Counted from the first letter of the stretch, positions 11,462 through 23,700 are shown. The stretch: DNA of 64,000 bases from Metarhizium brunneum (GCF_013426205.1 NC_089425.1:124001-188000), one strand, 5' to 3'. The notes: generated from the letters alone by a model not told the origin. Numbers and translations: made by a program.

Positions 11462-11953
11462 AATTCTCGTCGTTGGAGGCTGTTGTAGCTTTAGCGAGAT
11501 GCTTGTTTCGACACAGACGCTTGCTCAATAGTGGGTTCCAATTATGAAGCTGTCTTTTGTTGTCCCTTTGGTTGCCGTCCTAGTTCTGGCACAGCCCCGA
11601 ATTCGTCAGACGGAGTGATTTTAGCCCGATGCTTACTTGGGGCCATACTGTGCCTGGTGGCTGGGACTGCAATGCTGACACTGGCAGAACCACCAGTTCA
11701 CATGAATCTTTCCGAACCCCGAGGGCTCTCTTACCCAAACCATGTGCCAATTGGCACTCAACCTTGGAGAAACCATCCATGGCGTGCAAGACTCCCTTCT
11801 ACCACGGCTACGCGGTGCGAGTGTTGATAGAATATTCAAATACAATGATACGCTTATATACACAAAGGCAGGCTCAAATACAGAAGTAAAAAAAAGACTA
11901 TTAACACAAATAAATACTCCCAGTCAGTCCCCCGGGGGGGAGACAAAAAGATG
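11462..11953. other. Intergenic, regulator promoter region
   Basis: Upstream region of the Zn2Cys6 gene and downstream flank of tRNA-Phe. It includes a short poly-purine stretch and a CCCCCGGGGGG-type GC tract near 11930. No gene seen. Confidence 0.5.
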
Positions 11954-12052
11954 TGCGGTCAGTGTGACTTGAACACACGACCTTCAGATAGGCATCCGTA
12001 GGATTGAAGCCTGGACTTCAGTCTGACGATCTCCCAGCTAATCTATGACCGC
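11954..12052 (-). tRNA. tRNA-Phe (anticodon GAA) with 26-nt intron
   Basis: On the minus strand the exons are 12016-12052 and 11954-11989, with a 26-nt intron (11990-12015) after position 37, the canonical place in fungal tRNA-Phe. The acceptor stem GCGGTCA/TGACCGC is perfect. The anticodon stem TCAGA/TCTGA holds loop C-T-GAA-G-A, the T arm is GTGTG/CACAC, and the discriminator is A. It lies about 120 bp beyond the stop of the toxin-like gene on the same strand. Confidence 0.92.
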
Positions 12053-12170
12053 AGGTGAAAGAAACAGATGTTTAAACAGCTTATGTACCCTTTGGCTTGT
12101 AAGCTTGCGTGGGCTTACGGGTGGGGGATGGATGGGCTTCGTGCGGCGCAATCCTTGAAACTTGGCAACG

Positions 12171-14315
12171 TCACGTTACCTTCAAAGGTTGACAAATCTT
12201 ACGGCAAGGTGGGAAGAAGATGTAAAATCTACTTATTTTACACTATTTGTAGTTAGTTGTAATTCCGCTTGTAGGTTTCCCTTCTCTAGTTTTCCGAGGT
12301 GTCTCGTCCTTTCTGGAACCACTTACCTGGCATCTTTCTGCTGTGAATTGTACAGCTGGCTTTGCCACTGGTTTTGATGCCGGCTTTGATGCCGGCTTTG
12401 GTGCTGGTTTTGTGGCCGGTTTTGCAGGCTTGGCTGTTGAACTAGGTTTTCGCTGTTGAATAATGGAAGCTCGGCATAGTCTGCCGCAGGGAAGGAAAAT
12501 TTGTGGCAACTTCAGAGCATCGCACTACACGTTGGAGTTAGTTCCCGTTACTTGGACATGATGTATTTTAAGCGTCTTGCCATGGCATGTCACGAGATGG
12601 TTTACCTTGCAGTTCCCTACCGTTAGTTCTGGGAGCGGTTTAGCTGGCTTCGCCGGTGGTTTTGCCTGTGGCTTTGCAGCAGGTTTTGCAGCAGGTTTTG
12701 CAGCAGGTTTTGCCGCCGGCTTAACAGCTGGACTAGATTTTGCTCGTTGTTGGAACAACGTAGCCCGACATATCCTGCCGCAAAGGAAGAAGAATGCAGG
12801 CAATTTCGTACCACACTATATCTGCAGTTAGTACTCGCCTTTTTTGTACAAAAACACCTGAGCGCCTTCCAACCGGAGTTCCAAGTAGCTTACCTTGCAC
12901 TTCATTACTGTTACAGATGACGCGACTGGTTTTGCTACCGGGTTTTCCGCCCTGTCCACCTCGGCTTGGAATTTCGAACAATGCTCTTCCAACCTGTCAT
13001 AAAGATCCTCATTCTCCGGAGGATTGTCTTCAAGCTCGGAACAAGAATTCAAGAGGCCGCTGACGGCTAATTCCCACATTCGGGCTGCATATTCGGACGT
13101 CCGATGAAGCGCCGCACAATATCCCTTCGTCCACTCCCAGACCGCTGGATGACCACCGGGATATACGCTGATACCTTTACACATCTCAATCACTCTATCC
13201 AGCTTTCCCGATTCAAAATCTCTCCGTAGATTGTCTGCATACTTCTCGCTTGAAGGTTTGCATATATTATTCGGCCGTCCAGCAATGATTTCTTTCGCTT
13301 GCCCCCCCTTTAATGCGCATATCAACTTTGCTTTTAGGTCATTGCCGTCAATATCATCTCGTTGGGGACCTCCTATTAGCTCCTGGAGGTCGGCTATTTT
13401 ATTATCAAGCCAGTTCACTGCCGCCCCAATAGGGTTATCCCACTGCTTGATGGCTTCAAGCAACCTTCTCGCATGCGGTGCCAGCAGAGTAATAGCAGCT
13501 GCCTTGCCTACTGCCTTGGTTATCCGAATTTTGCTCGACTTGTAAGGCTTCGCCGAATAACGTGTGGCATCGCAGATGGCTCGTTTCTTGGTGGAGCATG
13601 GAAGGGATGACTTTAAGGAGTAGTCGTTATTCCTGATCTTGTTAGACTTGCTCGATGGCTTTTCCCGCGTTACTTCATATGCGTAGGAGATGCTCGAGGG
13701 TGGAACGGAGCCATCCACGGCGAATTCCTGATTCGCACCGACTGCGGGATTTTTATTAGGCGGGTAGATTTCAGGAACCCAATATCCGTTGGGAATATCC
13801 TTGGGCGCCATGACATAAATATAGCCCTTTTGGTTGTTTTCCGCCGACCGCCCAAAGGCATAGCTCTCAGCAGACTTGCGAGACCGAGAAAGTGACACAA
13901 GCCCCGAGCCGCCAACAAAGCTGAGATGATTCTGTAGGCTCTTGTCTGCGCCTTGTGGCGCGAAACCCGTCTTGAAGATTTCAGCGGGGGATCGTGAATC
14001 TCCCCGATAGAAAACGCCTGATTTGCCACCTCCAGGGACACTTTTTGTGGAAGCTTCTTCGGCAGAAATCTTGGGTGGGTTTGTTGGCTGACGCTTAATC
14101 ATATCTCGGGATGAGGCTGCACCGTGTTTAGTCGCCAGATTACTATGATTTGGAATAATGTGGTGAAAAGCAGTATTTCCGACAACGGCTAGACTAGTAG
14201 CAGGGCCGGCAATAGCGGCATTGGACTTGGGCAAAGAAGACAAGAGATCGGGCGCCCGTGAAGCTGCAACAACTTGTTCCCATGCGAACAAGGCAACGAG
14301 CCGGTAGGCCTTCAT
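12171..14315 (-). CDS. Enterotoxin_a-like secreted ADP-ribosyltransferase with modular tail (4 exons)
   Basis: Predicted secreted ADP-ribosylating toxin of the heat-labile enterotoxin A-chain family, which is expanded in entomopathogenic Hypocreales. Exons are 12894-14315, 12606-12815, 12327-12524 and 12171-12242, giving about 633 residues. Exon 1 encodes a signal peptide (about 1-18), a KR site at 74-75, and the catalytic domain: YRGD with R104, an SLS motif at 141-143, and the position of the two-glutamate motif at 195-197, which reads N-Q-E instead of E-x-E. A helical, cysteine-containing region follows. The three short exons all start with a Cys codon at phase 0 and repeat one module (Cys, then a CGR-x-C-R type motif), joined by Lys-Pro-Ala linkers and closed by Cys-Lys or Cys-Gln. 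Introns of 78, 81 and 84 bp each carry an ACTAAC branch site. The host target is unknown. The exon 4 stop is the least certain point. Confidence 0.82.
12640..12735 (-). repeat. 12-bp coding minisatellite (Lys-Pro-Ala-Ala linker)
   Basis: Inside exon 2 of the toxin-like gene a 12-bp unit encoding K-P-A-A is repeated at least four times with near-identical sequence, with degenerate units on the distal side. A more diverged version lies in exon 3 (about 12350-12440). Length polymorphism between strains is expected. Confidence 0.8.
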
Positions 14316-15513
14316 GCTTGCTTTACGGTGAATGAAATGGAATATACCGAAAGAGTAAAAACAAACTTGTTGACTGCCTCCTAAATATGAATGTTGATAA
14401 ACTGCTAATTATGGAGACGCAATATGTCTTATATCTTCCAAGTCCGGTTCATGTACCTTGGTTCCCAGTTTGCCCGCTTGACTGAGTCTAGCTAGGGCGT
14501 CAATGCAACCGAGGGGCAAACTATCGGCCTCGGCAGCAGCCGAAATGAAAATAGAAGCTGGAAATGAATGGCTTCATTGTACGGCACGAATCGAGTGCCG
14601 AGACAGTGTGGCACTAGCTGACTGGAAGATCAATATGCCATAGATAGTGATGGATGTGCGGCGTGTGTTACACTTAACTAGTCATCTTCTGAGTCAGGCA
14701 CTAAATTGTAATATTAATGAATAAATAGCGAAACTCATTATAGCCGTTTATTGGATAGAATTGACAGCTATACGAGAGTGGCTCGGGAGGTTGACAAAAG
14801 ATCCTACCATTCTTAAGCCTTATCATCCCCTAACCCTGATATAATAATTAAAAAGTCTATAAAGAAGACCCTCCTGTCTACCGTGCAGGGACCTCGCATT
14901 GTCTTAAATGCTCTGATATCGGGACGAAGTACCGGGCGCCCTTGCCTGCTTGCACTTGCCATGCCTGCATATTCGGAATAACACTAGACATATTAAAACA
15001 AGGGGTCAATCTTTCCCAGTCGCTCTTGGCATCGGATATGAATTGGAAAACTGGGCGTCAGACGGAGCCAACAAGTCTTTAATCCTGGTTACGTAGCTCG
15101 GAAACCGGCCCGCGATCGATAATGAAAATTTTCCAGCCGCAAGCCACATCAATAGCGTTAAAGACCCCCGGTCAATCGAGATGAAATTCGGAGCCGGCGG
15201 GTCAGGATACATATGATAGGAAACACTTATAGACGGGGGTAGATCGAGTCATATGGACCTCTCAGCTATTACCTCGATGCTTGGAACTGCACGGAATCCG
15301 AGGCGGGCCTAATTTATCGATTCGCTTATTTCTAGAGTTCATGCACATCCCATCCCCAACACGTGAGTCCGGAGATTGTGACGGCTTGACCGAACATGGT
15401 TCTACCATATTCTCGGTAACTTCGTCTATGCTAGAAACCGCCCACGACTAGTCGTCGTAAATTGGGCTCCGCTGGCATTTGGTCGCGGTAGTCAAGCTGT
15501 TTCTTTCCATCTT
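14316..15513. other. Intergenic, toxin promoter region
   Basis: Divergent interval between the toxin-like gene (minus) and the cysteine-rich secreted protein gene (plus). There is a moderately AT-rich patch around 14690-14850. Short open frames only, none recognisable. Confidence 0.5.
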
Positions 15514-15520
15514 TATAAAA
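15514..15520 (+). promoter_or_regulatory. TATA box of cysteine-rich secreted protein gene
   Basis: TATAAAA, 154 bp upstream of the ATG at 15668, followed by a pyrimidine-rich leader as is common in filamentous fungi. Confidence 0.5.
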
Positions 15521-15667
15521 TTTCGACATGTTCGCCACAGGCTAGACTTGAGTCCCAACCAACTCACAGTTACATCTTTTTTGCAAATACTCTCTGGCCG
15601 TTTCTTGAATTTTTTTTTCTTTCCAAAACTTGTAGTAACCTGCTCATTCTGCGCAATTGCCTAGACG

Positions 15668-16324
15668 ATGATATACCTTGCCGCGCTCGCCGTCCTCTCC
15701 ACCCTAGCTGCTGCCAACCCCCTTCTTCGTCGCCAAGACCAGCAACGAGCGGACGATGCTCTGACTCTTCGTGCCAACTTCTGTCTTCATCTCGATAAGC
15801 CAGAGTGTAAGGGGTTGTTTGAAAAGTGCAAGGCCGAGGGAAAATATGTCGAAGACTGTATTCCGCAGCATCACCCGACGTGTATGCAGGATGAATCTTC
15901 ACCTTGCTCAAAGGCTGCTGTGCAGTGCCTTGCCGACCATAGTAAGGAGGAAGAGGCCTTTAAAGACTGCATCTTGGAAAAGGTGATGCCCGCGCCGGAC
16001 ACAGTTGACGATGCCGACAACGAGCAATCGGCCCCTAGTGGTTCCGGACAAGCTGAGCTTGCATGCGAATCGGCCAGTGTCGATTTCCAAGACACTTGGG
16101 TGGACAATAAATGCGGTGGAACAACTGATGCTGGCGAAACGACTGATGCTGGCGAGAGTAATAATGTGGCTCTGGAAAACGAGCCAGCGGCTTGCAAGGA
16201 GGCAAGAGACGCTTTTGATAAGGTCTGGGATGCAAATAACTGCGAGGCAGTACTAAATGCCGCCCTTGGCACCCCGCAAGGCGATTCAGATCCAAATGCC
16301 GTCTCTCTTGATGATAGTGATTAG
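15668..16324 (+). CDS. Cysteine-rich secreted protein, candidate effector
   Basis: A 218-residue single-exon protein with a signal peptide (about 1-16) and an LLRR site at 19-22, suggesting a Kex2-processed propeptide. It has twelve cysteines. Eight lie in an N-terminal block (39, 47, 54, 64, 72, 80, 87, 101) with spacing that suggests disulphide-bonded helices. The other four form two related pairs in the C-terminal part: the pattern A-C-x-x-A-x(4)-F-x(3)-W-x-x-N-x-C occurs at about 132-149 and 175-192. Between these is a TTDAGE-TTDAGE direct repeat. The protein is acidic overall. No family is recognised. Secretion and disulphide richness fit an effector or wall protein; no function is claimed. 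It converges with the tyrosinase gene. Confidence 0.8.
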   Translation: MIYLAALAVLSTLAAANPLLRRQDQQRADDALTLRANFCLHLDKPECKGLFEKCKAEGKYVEDCIPQHHPTCMQDESSPCSKAAVQCLADHSKEEEAFKDCILEKVMPAPDTVDDADNEQSAPSGSGQAELACESASVDFQDTWVDNKCGGTTDAGETTDAGESNNVALENEPAACKEARDAFDKVWDANNCEAVLNAALGTPQGDSDPNAVSLDDSD

Positions 16325-16730
16325 GGGCCACGACATGTTTGGGTCATCTAGTGTATTTATGCGGGCACTCATTTTGTAGTCCTAGGTAGAAAATGGACAC
16401 ATTTTTAGGCACAGAGTAAAGACTATTATACCGAGAATAACTTATTGACAGTTATAGAGAAAAGTCTTTACAAAGTTAGCGTTCCTGCAACGAATATAGA
16501 CTTCTATGTCTTGGTTGTGAGCTACTTGTGAAAGGTATGAAAGTGGAATAGGACTATTAACAAAGCAAAGAAATGTATTTACACGTAATATTATCATTAT
16601 CTGCAAGTTCTATTGACGTTCTGCATTCTTTTCTTTAGTTGGTGCCAAGTCACGATGGCTCCTTGTCTGCTCCTCGCGGAATTATACCAAGACATGCTGT
16701 CCTATAGTCGAAAAGCCGCATTGCCCATGC
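16325..16730. other. Convergent 3' region
   Basis: Shared downstream region of the secreted protein gene (plus) and the tyrosinase gene (minus). It is AT-rich near 16440-16600 and no gene is seen. Confidence 0.5.
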
Positions 16731-18025
16731 TCAGCCGTAGATGTAGCACAAAATATTCTCAGTAGTGGACATGACTTGCTTAATTTTTACAAAGTCACCC
16801 GAGACATCTATGCGTAGGGTGTGATCGAGCGTCACATTCTCACTAGGCGGATCTGTACGAAGGTTAGCCAACGAAGGGAGCAGCCCGGAACTCGAACGTA
16901 CAATTCTCAAAGGTGACCGTTCCACTCAGTGCATCTCGGCGATTTCGTGGATCCCTGCTCTGCCAGATCGCCCAGACCCGGTCCAACATGGCGTGGTGAA
17001 GAAAGAAGGCAGGATCTCCTGGAGATGTAAAAAGGTTGAGCTGCTCTGGACCATAGTAGAAATGGCCGCCGACATGGACGCCGTCGTCACTCTCAACAAC
17101 ACGGTTGAAAGTTTCCATGTTGGGACTATTCAAGATGAGATTCGTCACATTCTCGTACGAGTTCTGCTGGGCTAGTATAGGCATGTAAAAGTCGCGCTTC
17201 AGGCAACGCGGGTTCTGTGTAAGCTTGGCAGGCGTAGTTGCGCCCTCGTTGCTAGCATCAAGGTACAGGGTGAGGTTCTCAAATGGCCCTGAGACGCAAC
17301 CGCCGCCTTCACCGGCAGCTCGCGTGAAGTATTGCACAGGAGGCGGGCCGCCGGGAACAGGCATGCGGTATTCTCCGTGGGGAATGGGCGCGCCATTTCC
17401 TGAAAGTGAGGCGGCTGATCCGTCAAATATTGTCGACTTTTGCGGATTCTCGATGTACTTGGGCCAGTCCCAATAGGGCAGGTAGCCTTTATAACCACAT
17501 TCTTCTCGTAGAGCCGTCTCATAAAGATGAAGGAAGTAACGGTGCCACGGGAGGAGTAGACCCTTTTTTCGTAAGCTTTTGAAGCCAGTCGCCAGATTCC
17601 TTGGCATGTACGTACAGAAGCATGAATCTCAAGAGTTTGGTTCACGTGCGGGATAATAAACTCTTCGAGCCTGTTGTGTGCCAGGCCGCCGGGCTGCTTC
17701 GGTTCCTTTGCATGCAGACACTGCACTGCTCGTACGTAATCCAGGCGTTGGGCTTCCGAGAGCGAATCCCTGGGACAGGTTAGCGAAATCAGCTGACGGG
17801 TGTGGTGACGCATTCTGCACACCATTCCTGTCGGACTGCAATGTTTTTGCTTGTGCAGCCGGTTCTTCGCAGACCTGACAATACATTCTGCACATAGTCG
17901 ACCTTGAGTTTGACCATGACGCCGGCGGCATCATTGGCGACACCTGATCCTCCCTTGTCGCCAAGCAATCGGCAATGAAGGCCGAGGATGGCACAAGCGG
18001 TCCGAAGAAGTGAAGGGATGAGCAT
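16731..18025 (-). CDS. Tyrosinase / polyphenol oxidase (4 exons)
   Basis: A type-3 copper oxidase that hydroxylates monophenols and oxidises diphenols to quinones. Exons 17823-18025, 17616-17769, 16902-17562 and 16731-16852 give 379 residues. All six copper ligands are visible. Site A is H109, H117 and H126, the last in LLLPWHRYFLHLYE. Site B is H282, H286 and H309 in DPAFFLHHAMLDRVW. ECGYxGxLPYWDW and a C-terminal CYIYG end fit the family. Introns of 53, 53 and 49 bp have GTGTGC, GTACGT and GTACGT donors, and two have GCTAACC branch sites. A weak N-terminal hydrophobic stretch and several NxT sequons suggest secretion, but the signal peptide is not strong. It is shorter than long tyrosinases that carry a cleaved C-terminal lid. 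Roles in pigment, wall hardening or detoxification are family-level inference. Confidence 0.9.
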
Positions 18026-19740
18026 ACTTCTGATCAGAGAGCGACCTTTCTAAGTGTATAAGAAGGATTTAACTGTAATGTGTAATGGAAAGAAGTAGTG
18101 GCAGGTAGATGGATAGAGGACTACAATATCACTATATATACAACATCATGCATCATCACCAGATTTTACTAGGTCCCCTTCCAAGCTGAACACGGAACCA
18201 AGGCCACTGCATGTAGCCAATAAACTTGAATGTTGTACACTCTGGTCGGTTTTCCCGCTTTCTTGCCGGTGCCCCAACTACGATAGGCTTGGGCTGCAGC
18301 CGGTCAGAAAATTCGCCACATGGCGCAAAAAAGCAATGAAGATGTCACTGCGTAAGACAAATTGCCGCTATATCCGCGTCTGCACAATGATTCTGAGGTC
18401 CCGTTAGGGTCTCGGTTTACTCCGATGTGTGGGCTCTGACCCCGGACCTCGGCTCATGCAGCCACGCCTTGTTTGAATACCTCTTTGTTGTTCAGCTCGA
18501 GTGTATTTACCAAATGGCTACCTCCAAATTGTCCATTTGATACCAAGAAGAACGAAAATGTCAAGAGCATATACTCGTGCACAGGTTGAGACAAGCCAAT
18601 TACAGAGCTGATTAGATACCTGACGTAGGCTGTGATATTTCTCATTGTACAACTATTGAGTCTGAAGTAGTCAGGGCTCTATCGATATATCTCTCTTTAA
18701 CTGACCCAGTAAGCACCCTGGCGCGCCCTGGCGCGCCCCTTGATCGAATTCTTCATACTCAAGTGCCTCTTTCTTGGTGAAATTTTAATAATGGCAAACA
18801 TACCTATTAGCTAACACTGCCTCTTAGCTTCTGAGAAATTGTATTATTGGGGCCTTGATTTCTTGAATGGGATAAAAGTGCATGCGATCACTTATAGCAA
18901 GAGGAATTAATGCCCATATATTACCTCAATGGGACGTCTTACTATTTTTAACACAGAGTATATCGTGCCGCTGTGGATCCGGCGCCGCCGGGTCTCTCCG
19001 CCGTCAGCAATAACGTTATTTGATATTTCTAGCCATGTGCGTCAGGGCATTGGTAGCGGCTTCAAAAGTCCTTTCTACTTCTCCATTTAGATATTTCTCC
19101 GCCCGCATACATCGGAGTTGCGCATACACTGCCGCACGTCTTCGCCAAATCCGGGCCAGTAGGATCACCCGCCGAGCAGCGACTGCATCACATTTCTTTG
19201 GGGGTAAACCATCAGAGCTGAATCGCGGGTCTACTATAGTGTTTGCCATGAATAATCCGCATTGTGGAATCCAAATCCGATACCATCCAGCGACATGCAA
19301 ATCGGCCCTGTGACGTGGGATTGCATCATCACGTCGATTCCACGTTACATCCGCAATCCAGCCTACCCGACAGTATTGACTTCTGTCATGGCTTGGCTAT
19401 TCCTGGCCAAGAAACGCCGTAGTAGGCAGTGTCGTTGTCAAACAGAAAATTTACTTCACGTACCGCAATGTGCTTATATTATGATTGCCGGACAGCCTAA
19501 TAACTTGCTTGCTTTATCCGCACCCTCTATAATGCCTTTCCCTTCCAGCCTTGGTAGCAATGCATCGCAAGGAAGCAAAGATGTCGAAACCCGTGCAGAC
19601 CGCTCGTTACTGTGGACAAGAGGTCGTGAGAGAAAGACACCCACACAAGAGAGAAAGGAATTGTATATATGTAAATAATAGGGCCGACAAAACGCACTAA
19701 TATATTCTGGTAGATTAATAAAACTTGAGCCTTGCCAGCG
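18026..19740. other. Gene-free flank of the RIP block
   Basis: About 1.7 kb with tyrosinase upstream sequence, then unassigned DNA. A duplicated 8-10 bp GCGCGCCCTG-type motif is at 18721-18738. A minus-strand open frame at 19016-19300 looks mildly protein-like but no family or exon partner is recognised, so it is not called as a gene. Confidence 0.4.
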
Positions 19741-19880
19741 CCTACGCAACAGTAAAGTGCTGTAATTAGAGGATAGAATACTAATACTAGTAATATTTAC
19801 TAGGTTATACTTGTTTGCTATCTCGTGTAATCTGGCTTTTTAGGCCGGAATTAAATTTCTAATATATTTTAATTACTTAA

Positions 19881-19912
19881 TATAATAAAATATAATAAAA
19901 TATAATAAAATA
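19881..19912. repeat. Decamer tandem repeat (about 3 copies)
   Basis: TATAATAAAA repeated three times near the left edge of the RIP block. The same decamer forms the longer array at 36416-36526. Confidence 0.7.
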
Positions 19913-20219
19913 TTAAATTATTATAAAAAAATAAAAAAAAAAGGCTAGTTAATTACCAGGACCTACTAGTAATATAATTAATAGCTATACCTAGCTAATT
20001 TAATAGTAATATATAATTTTAAAAATAATATATATATTATAATATATTAAATTTACTAGCTTAAAAAGTAATCTATAACCTTATATACCGGCAAAAGTAT
20101 ATATATAATAATAATAATAACTTATAACTATATAAGTTATACCCTAAAAAACTTAAAGTAATCTAATATAATATAAATTAATAAAATCTATACTTAACTT
20201 TTATAAAGCTTATTATTTT

Positions 20220-20455
20220 CCTTATAATTACCTTATTTTACCTTTATATACCTAATTTAAATAAATTACTTTATAAATAATATAGCTACTTATAGGTCTC
20301 TAGTTTTATATTACTCCCTAAAGTACTTATTAATATTAGACTTAGTTAGTAGTTAATAACTATAATTATAACTAGTACTAAAAAAGGTAATAAGCTTAAT
20401 ATAAGTAAGTTACCTATTATAACTTTAGGGATTAAAGCTAATAAGCCTAAAAGGG
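20220..20455. mobile_element. Interrupted RIP-mutated repeat, left part
   Basis: This sequence followed directly by 36204-36417 matches, in inverted orientation, a continuous stretch at about 63540-64000. That shows that the LTR element 20456-36198 was inserted into an older repeat. The family is not recognisable after RIP. Confidence 0.75.
20451..20455. repeat. Target-site duplication AAGGG, left
   Basis: AAGGG directly precedes the left LTR terminus TGTAATAG and recurs at 36199-36203 directly after the right LTR terminus. Confidence 0.8.
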
Positions 20456-20735
20456 TGTAATAGACTAGCTATACTTATAGTTATATATATATATTACTAA
20501 ATAGTAAGAATAAACTTAAAGAAAAAAAAAAGAAAAGGTTTTATTTTCTTTTTATTCTTTTTAATATATTTTATTTTAACTTAAAATTTATTTATATTAG
20601 GTTTAATTTAATTTTACTTAAAGTTTTACTTAAATTTTAAGGTTTTTAATAACTTAAAGTTTATTTATATTAGGTTTAAGCTAGCTTTACTTAGAATTTT
20701 ACTTAAATTTAAGCTTTTAGCTTAAGTTTATAATA
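20456..20735. repeat. Left LTR of outer element
   Basis: About 280 bp, starting TGTAATAGACTAGC and ending GTTTATAATA. Matches 35928-36198 with differences of C/T and G/A type and a few small gaps. Confidence 0.8.
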
Positions 20736-23700
20736 TACTTTTTTATTTATTTATATTATTAAGTAATCCCTTTTTTTTTAAGGCTAATATATATATACTT
20801 TATTTTTACTTTTATTTATTTTAGCTTTTTTATAAAATATAAAATAGCTTTTTTAAAAAAAATAAAAATATTTTTACTTATTTATTATAATTTTTTTTTC
20901 TTTTTTTTAATTATTTTAATATTTTAATTATTTTAATTAAAATTACTTAATTACCTTTTTATTTATACTTTTATTATTATTTTATTTTAAAATATTTTTT
21001 TTTAAGTTATTTTATTTATAAATATAAAAAAAAAAATATTTATTATTATTATTATACCTAATTTAATACTTTTAAATTATTTTTTTAGCTTTAATTATAA
21101 TTATTATTTAAGTAAGTATATTATTAAAAATAATTTAAATAATAAAAATCTTTTTAATAATAATAAAATACTTAATTTTTATATTTTTTATTATTAATAA
21201 ATTATAAATATAAATAAAAGAAAATATATACTTAAATTTAATATAATTTATAAAGCTTATTATAATACTTATAAATATTATTATTAAAAAATATATATTT
21301 TTATTAAAAATATAAAATTATATTATTAATAAAAAAAAATTATATGCTTATATATTAATAAGTAATATATTATATTTATAGCTTTTAAAAAAAATATAAT
21401 TAATAACTAAAAAATATATTATATTAGATTTTTAGTTTTATTTACTTTTATTATAAGAAAATTTAAAATTATACTTAATTATATTTATTATAACTTTAAG
21501 GTAATTTAGGCTATTAATACTTATAATTAACCTTTTAATTAAGCTATTATTCTAGTAAATACTTTTTTACTTTTTAGCTAATATAAATAAAATTTATTAT
21601 AAGCTAATAAGCTTATTTTAATTAACTTTTTTTATAAGTAAAGTAATATAATTACTTTTATTAATTAGATTATTATTAATTAATATAAAGTAATCTAGTA
21701 ATAATACCTAATTATATATAAAACTTATTAGTTATATTAAGTTATTACTTAGTTTATAATCTTTTTTACTTATTATACTTTTTAGCTTTCTTTTTTTATT
21801 ATTATTATAGCTTTTAATAAAAGTATTATTTATTAGCTTATTTTTTTTATTATTATTTTAGTTTTTAATAAAAACTTATTTTATAATAATATTAATTTTA
21901 ATAATTAATATAATATTAATAATAAAAATAATATTAACTTAATTAATAATAATTTTAGCTTTAATTTATTATTACTTTTTAATATTTTACTTAATTTTAA
22001 AGTTTTTTAGTATTATACTTTTAATATTATTTAATTTTAAAAAGCTTAGATTAATTATTTTATTAGGCTTATTTTTATTATATATTTTTTAATTTATACT
22101 TTATTTAATATTTATACTTTTAGGTTTTATATTATTTATACTTTATTTAATACTTTTAATATTTTATATTAAATACTTTTAGCTCTTATTATTAATATTT
22201 TATATTATTTTAATATTAGCTTATATTTAGGTAATTTTAACTTATTTATTAGCTATTAATATATTATATATTATTTCTTTTATTTTATTATTAATTTTTT
22301 TAGTTTTAATTTTTTTATTTTTATTATATTTTTATTTATTTTAATTATTAAAAAAGTTAATTAAACTTTTTTTATTAAAGTTTTTAGCTTTTATATATTT
22401 AATTAAAATTTTATTATACTTAATTATTTTATATTTTATATTATATTACTTTTATTTTTTTTTTATTTAACTTAATTATAAAATATTAATACTTTTAATT
22501 TTTAGATTTTTTTAATTTATACTTTTAATTTAATTTTAATTTAGTTTTAAATAATTTCTTTTTAGTTTTTAATAATACTTAATAGAATTTTATTATAATA
22601 ATATACTTTTTTATATTTATTTTAATTTTTATAATATATTATTTTATTTATTATTATATTTAATTTATATTTATTTTTAAGTAATATATATAAGCTAAAA
22701 GCTTTACTTTTCTTAGAATATTTTACTTAATTTATAATATTTACTTAATAATAAGTATATAATTTAATAGCTTTTTATTATTAATTAATACTTATTTATA
22801 TTAAATTAAAAAGCTAAAATAATATTTCTTTTACTTTTTTTTTATAATAAAAATTTATACTTAGCTTATATTATTTTTATATTAATTTTAATACTTTTAA
22901 GTATATAATTTATTATATTAGTTTTTATTATTTTTTAATTTAAATAATTTTAAAAAAAAAATAAATAACTTTATATAGTTTTATTATATTTTTAAATTAG
23001 ATTTTATAAATATTTTTTATTTTTATAAGCTTTTTTTTTATATAAAAATTATTAGGTTTTTATTTTATAATATTATAATTTAAATATAACTTAAAATTAA
23101 TATAAATTTATTATTCTTATTTTTATTTTATAATAATATAATTTAAGTATAATATAAAGCTAATATAAGCTTATTATTTTAATAAATATTTTTTTAATAA
23201 GTTTTAAAATAATTTAATACCTTAATATTTTATATATTTTTTAATAGCTTTTATATTAATTAAATATAACTTTTTTATTTTATTAATATATTTTATTTAT
23301 ATTTTTATTTAAGTATATTTTTAGTTATTAAGATTTTTTTTATTATAAATTTTATAGCTATTTAATTATTTATTTTATTATTTATTTATATTAGCTTTAA
23401 TTTTAGTTTAAAGTTTAAAAGCTTTTAGTTTAAAAGTAAATTAAAAGCTATTTACTTTAAAAAATTTATATAAAATACTAGGTAAATACTTTTTAAAATA
23501 TTTAATTAAATAATTAATAATAATAATATTTTTATAATTTTATATTTTATTATAATTTAATTTAATTTTTTACTTAGTTTATTTATTTTAATATTATATA
23601 AGTTTAATTATATAATATTTTTTTTTAAACTTTTTTATAAATTATTATTATTTATTTATTAAGTTCTAAAATTATTATTAATTAAATATTATAATAATTT

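Noticed and set aside
12640..12735. Regular short repeats considered as a CRISPR-like array
   Set aside because: The units are 12 bp with no spacers, lie in frame within an exon, and encode Lys-Pro-Ala-Ala.
12171..12815. Cysteine tail considered as LysM or chitin-binding domains
   Set aside because: Cysteine spacing and the surrounding residues do not fit LysM, CBM18 or hevein patterns.
19016..19300. Minus-strand frame with protein-like composition
   Set aside because: No recognisable family or neighbouring exon; evidence too thin to call a gene.
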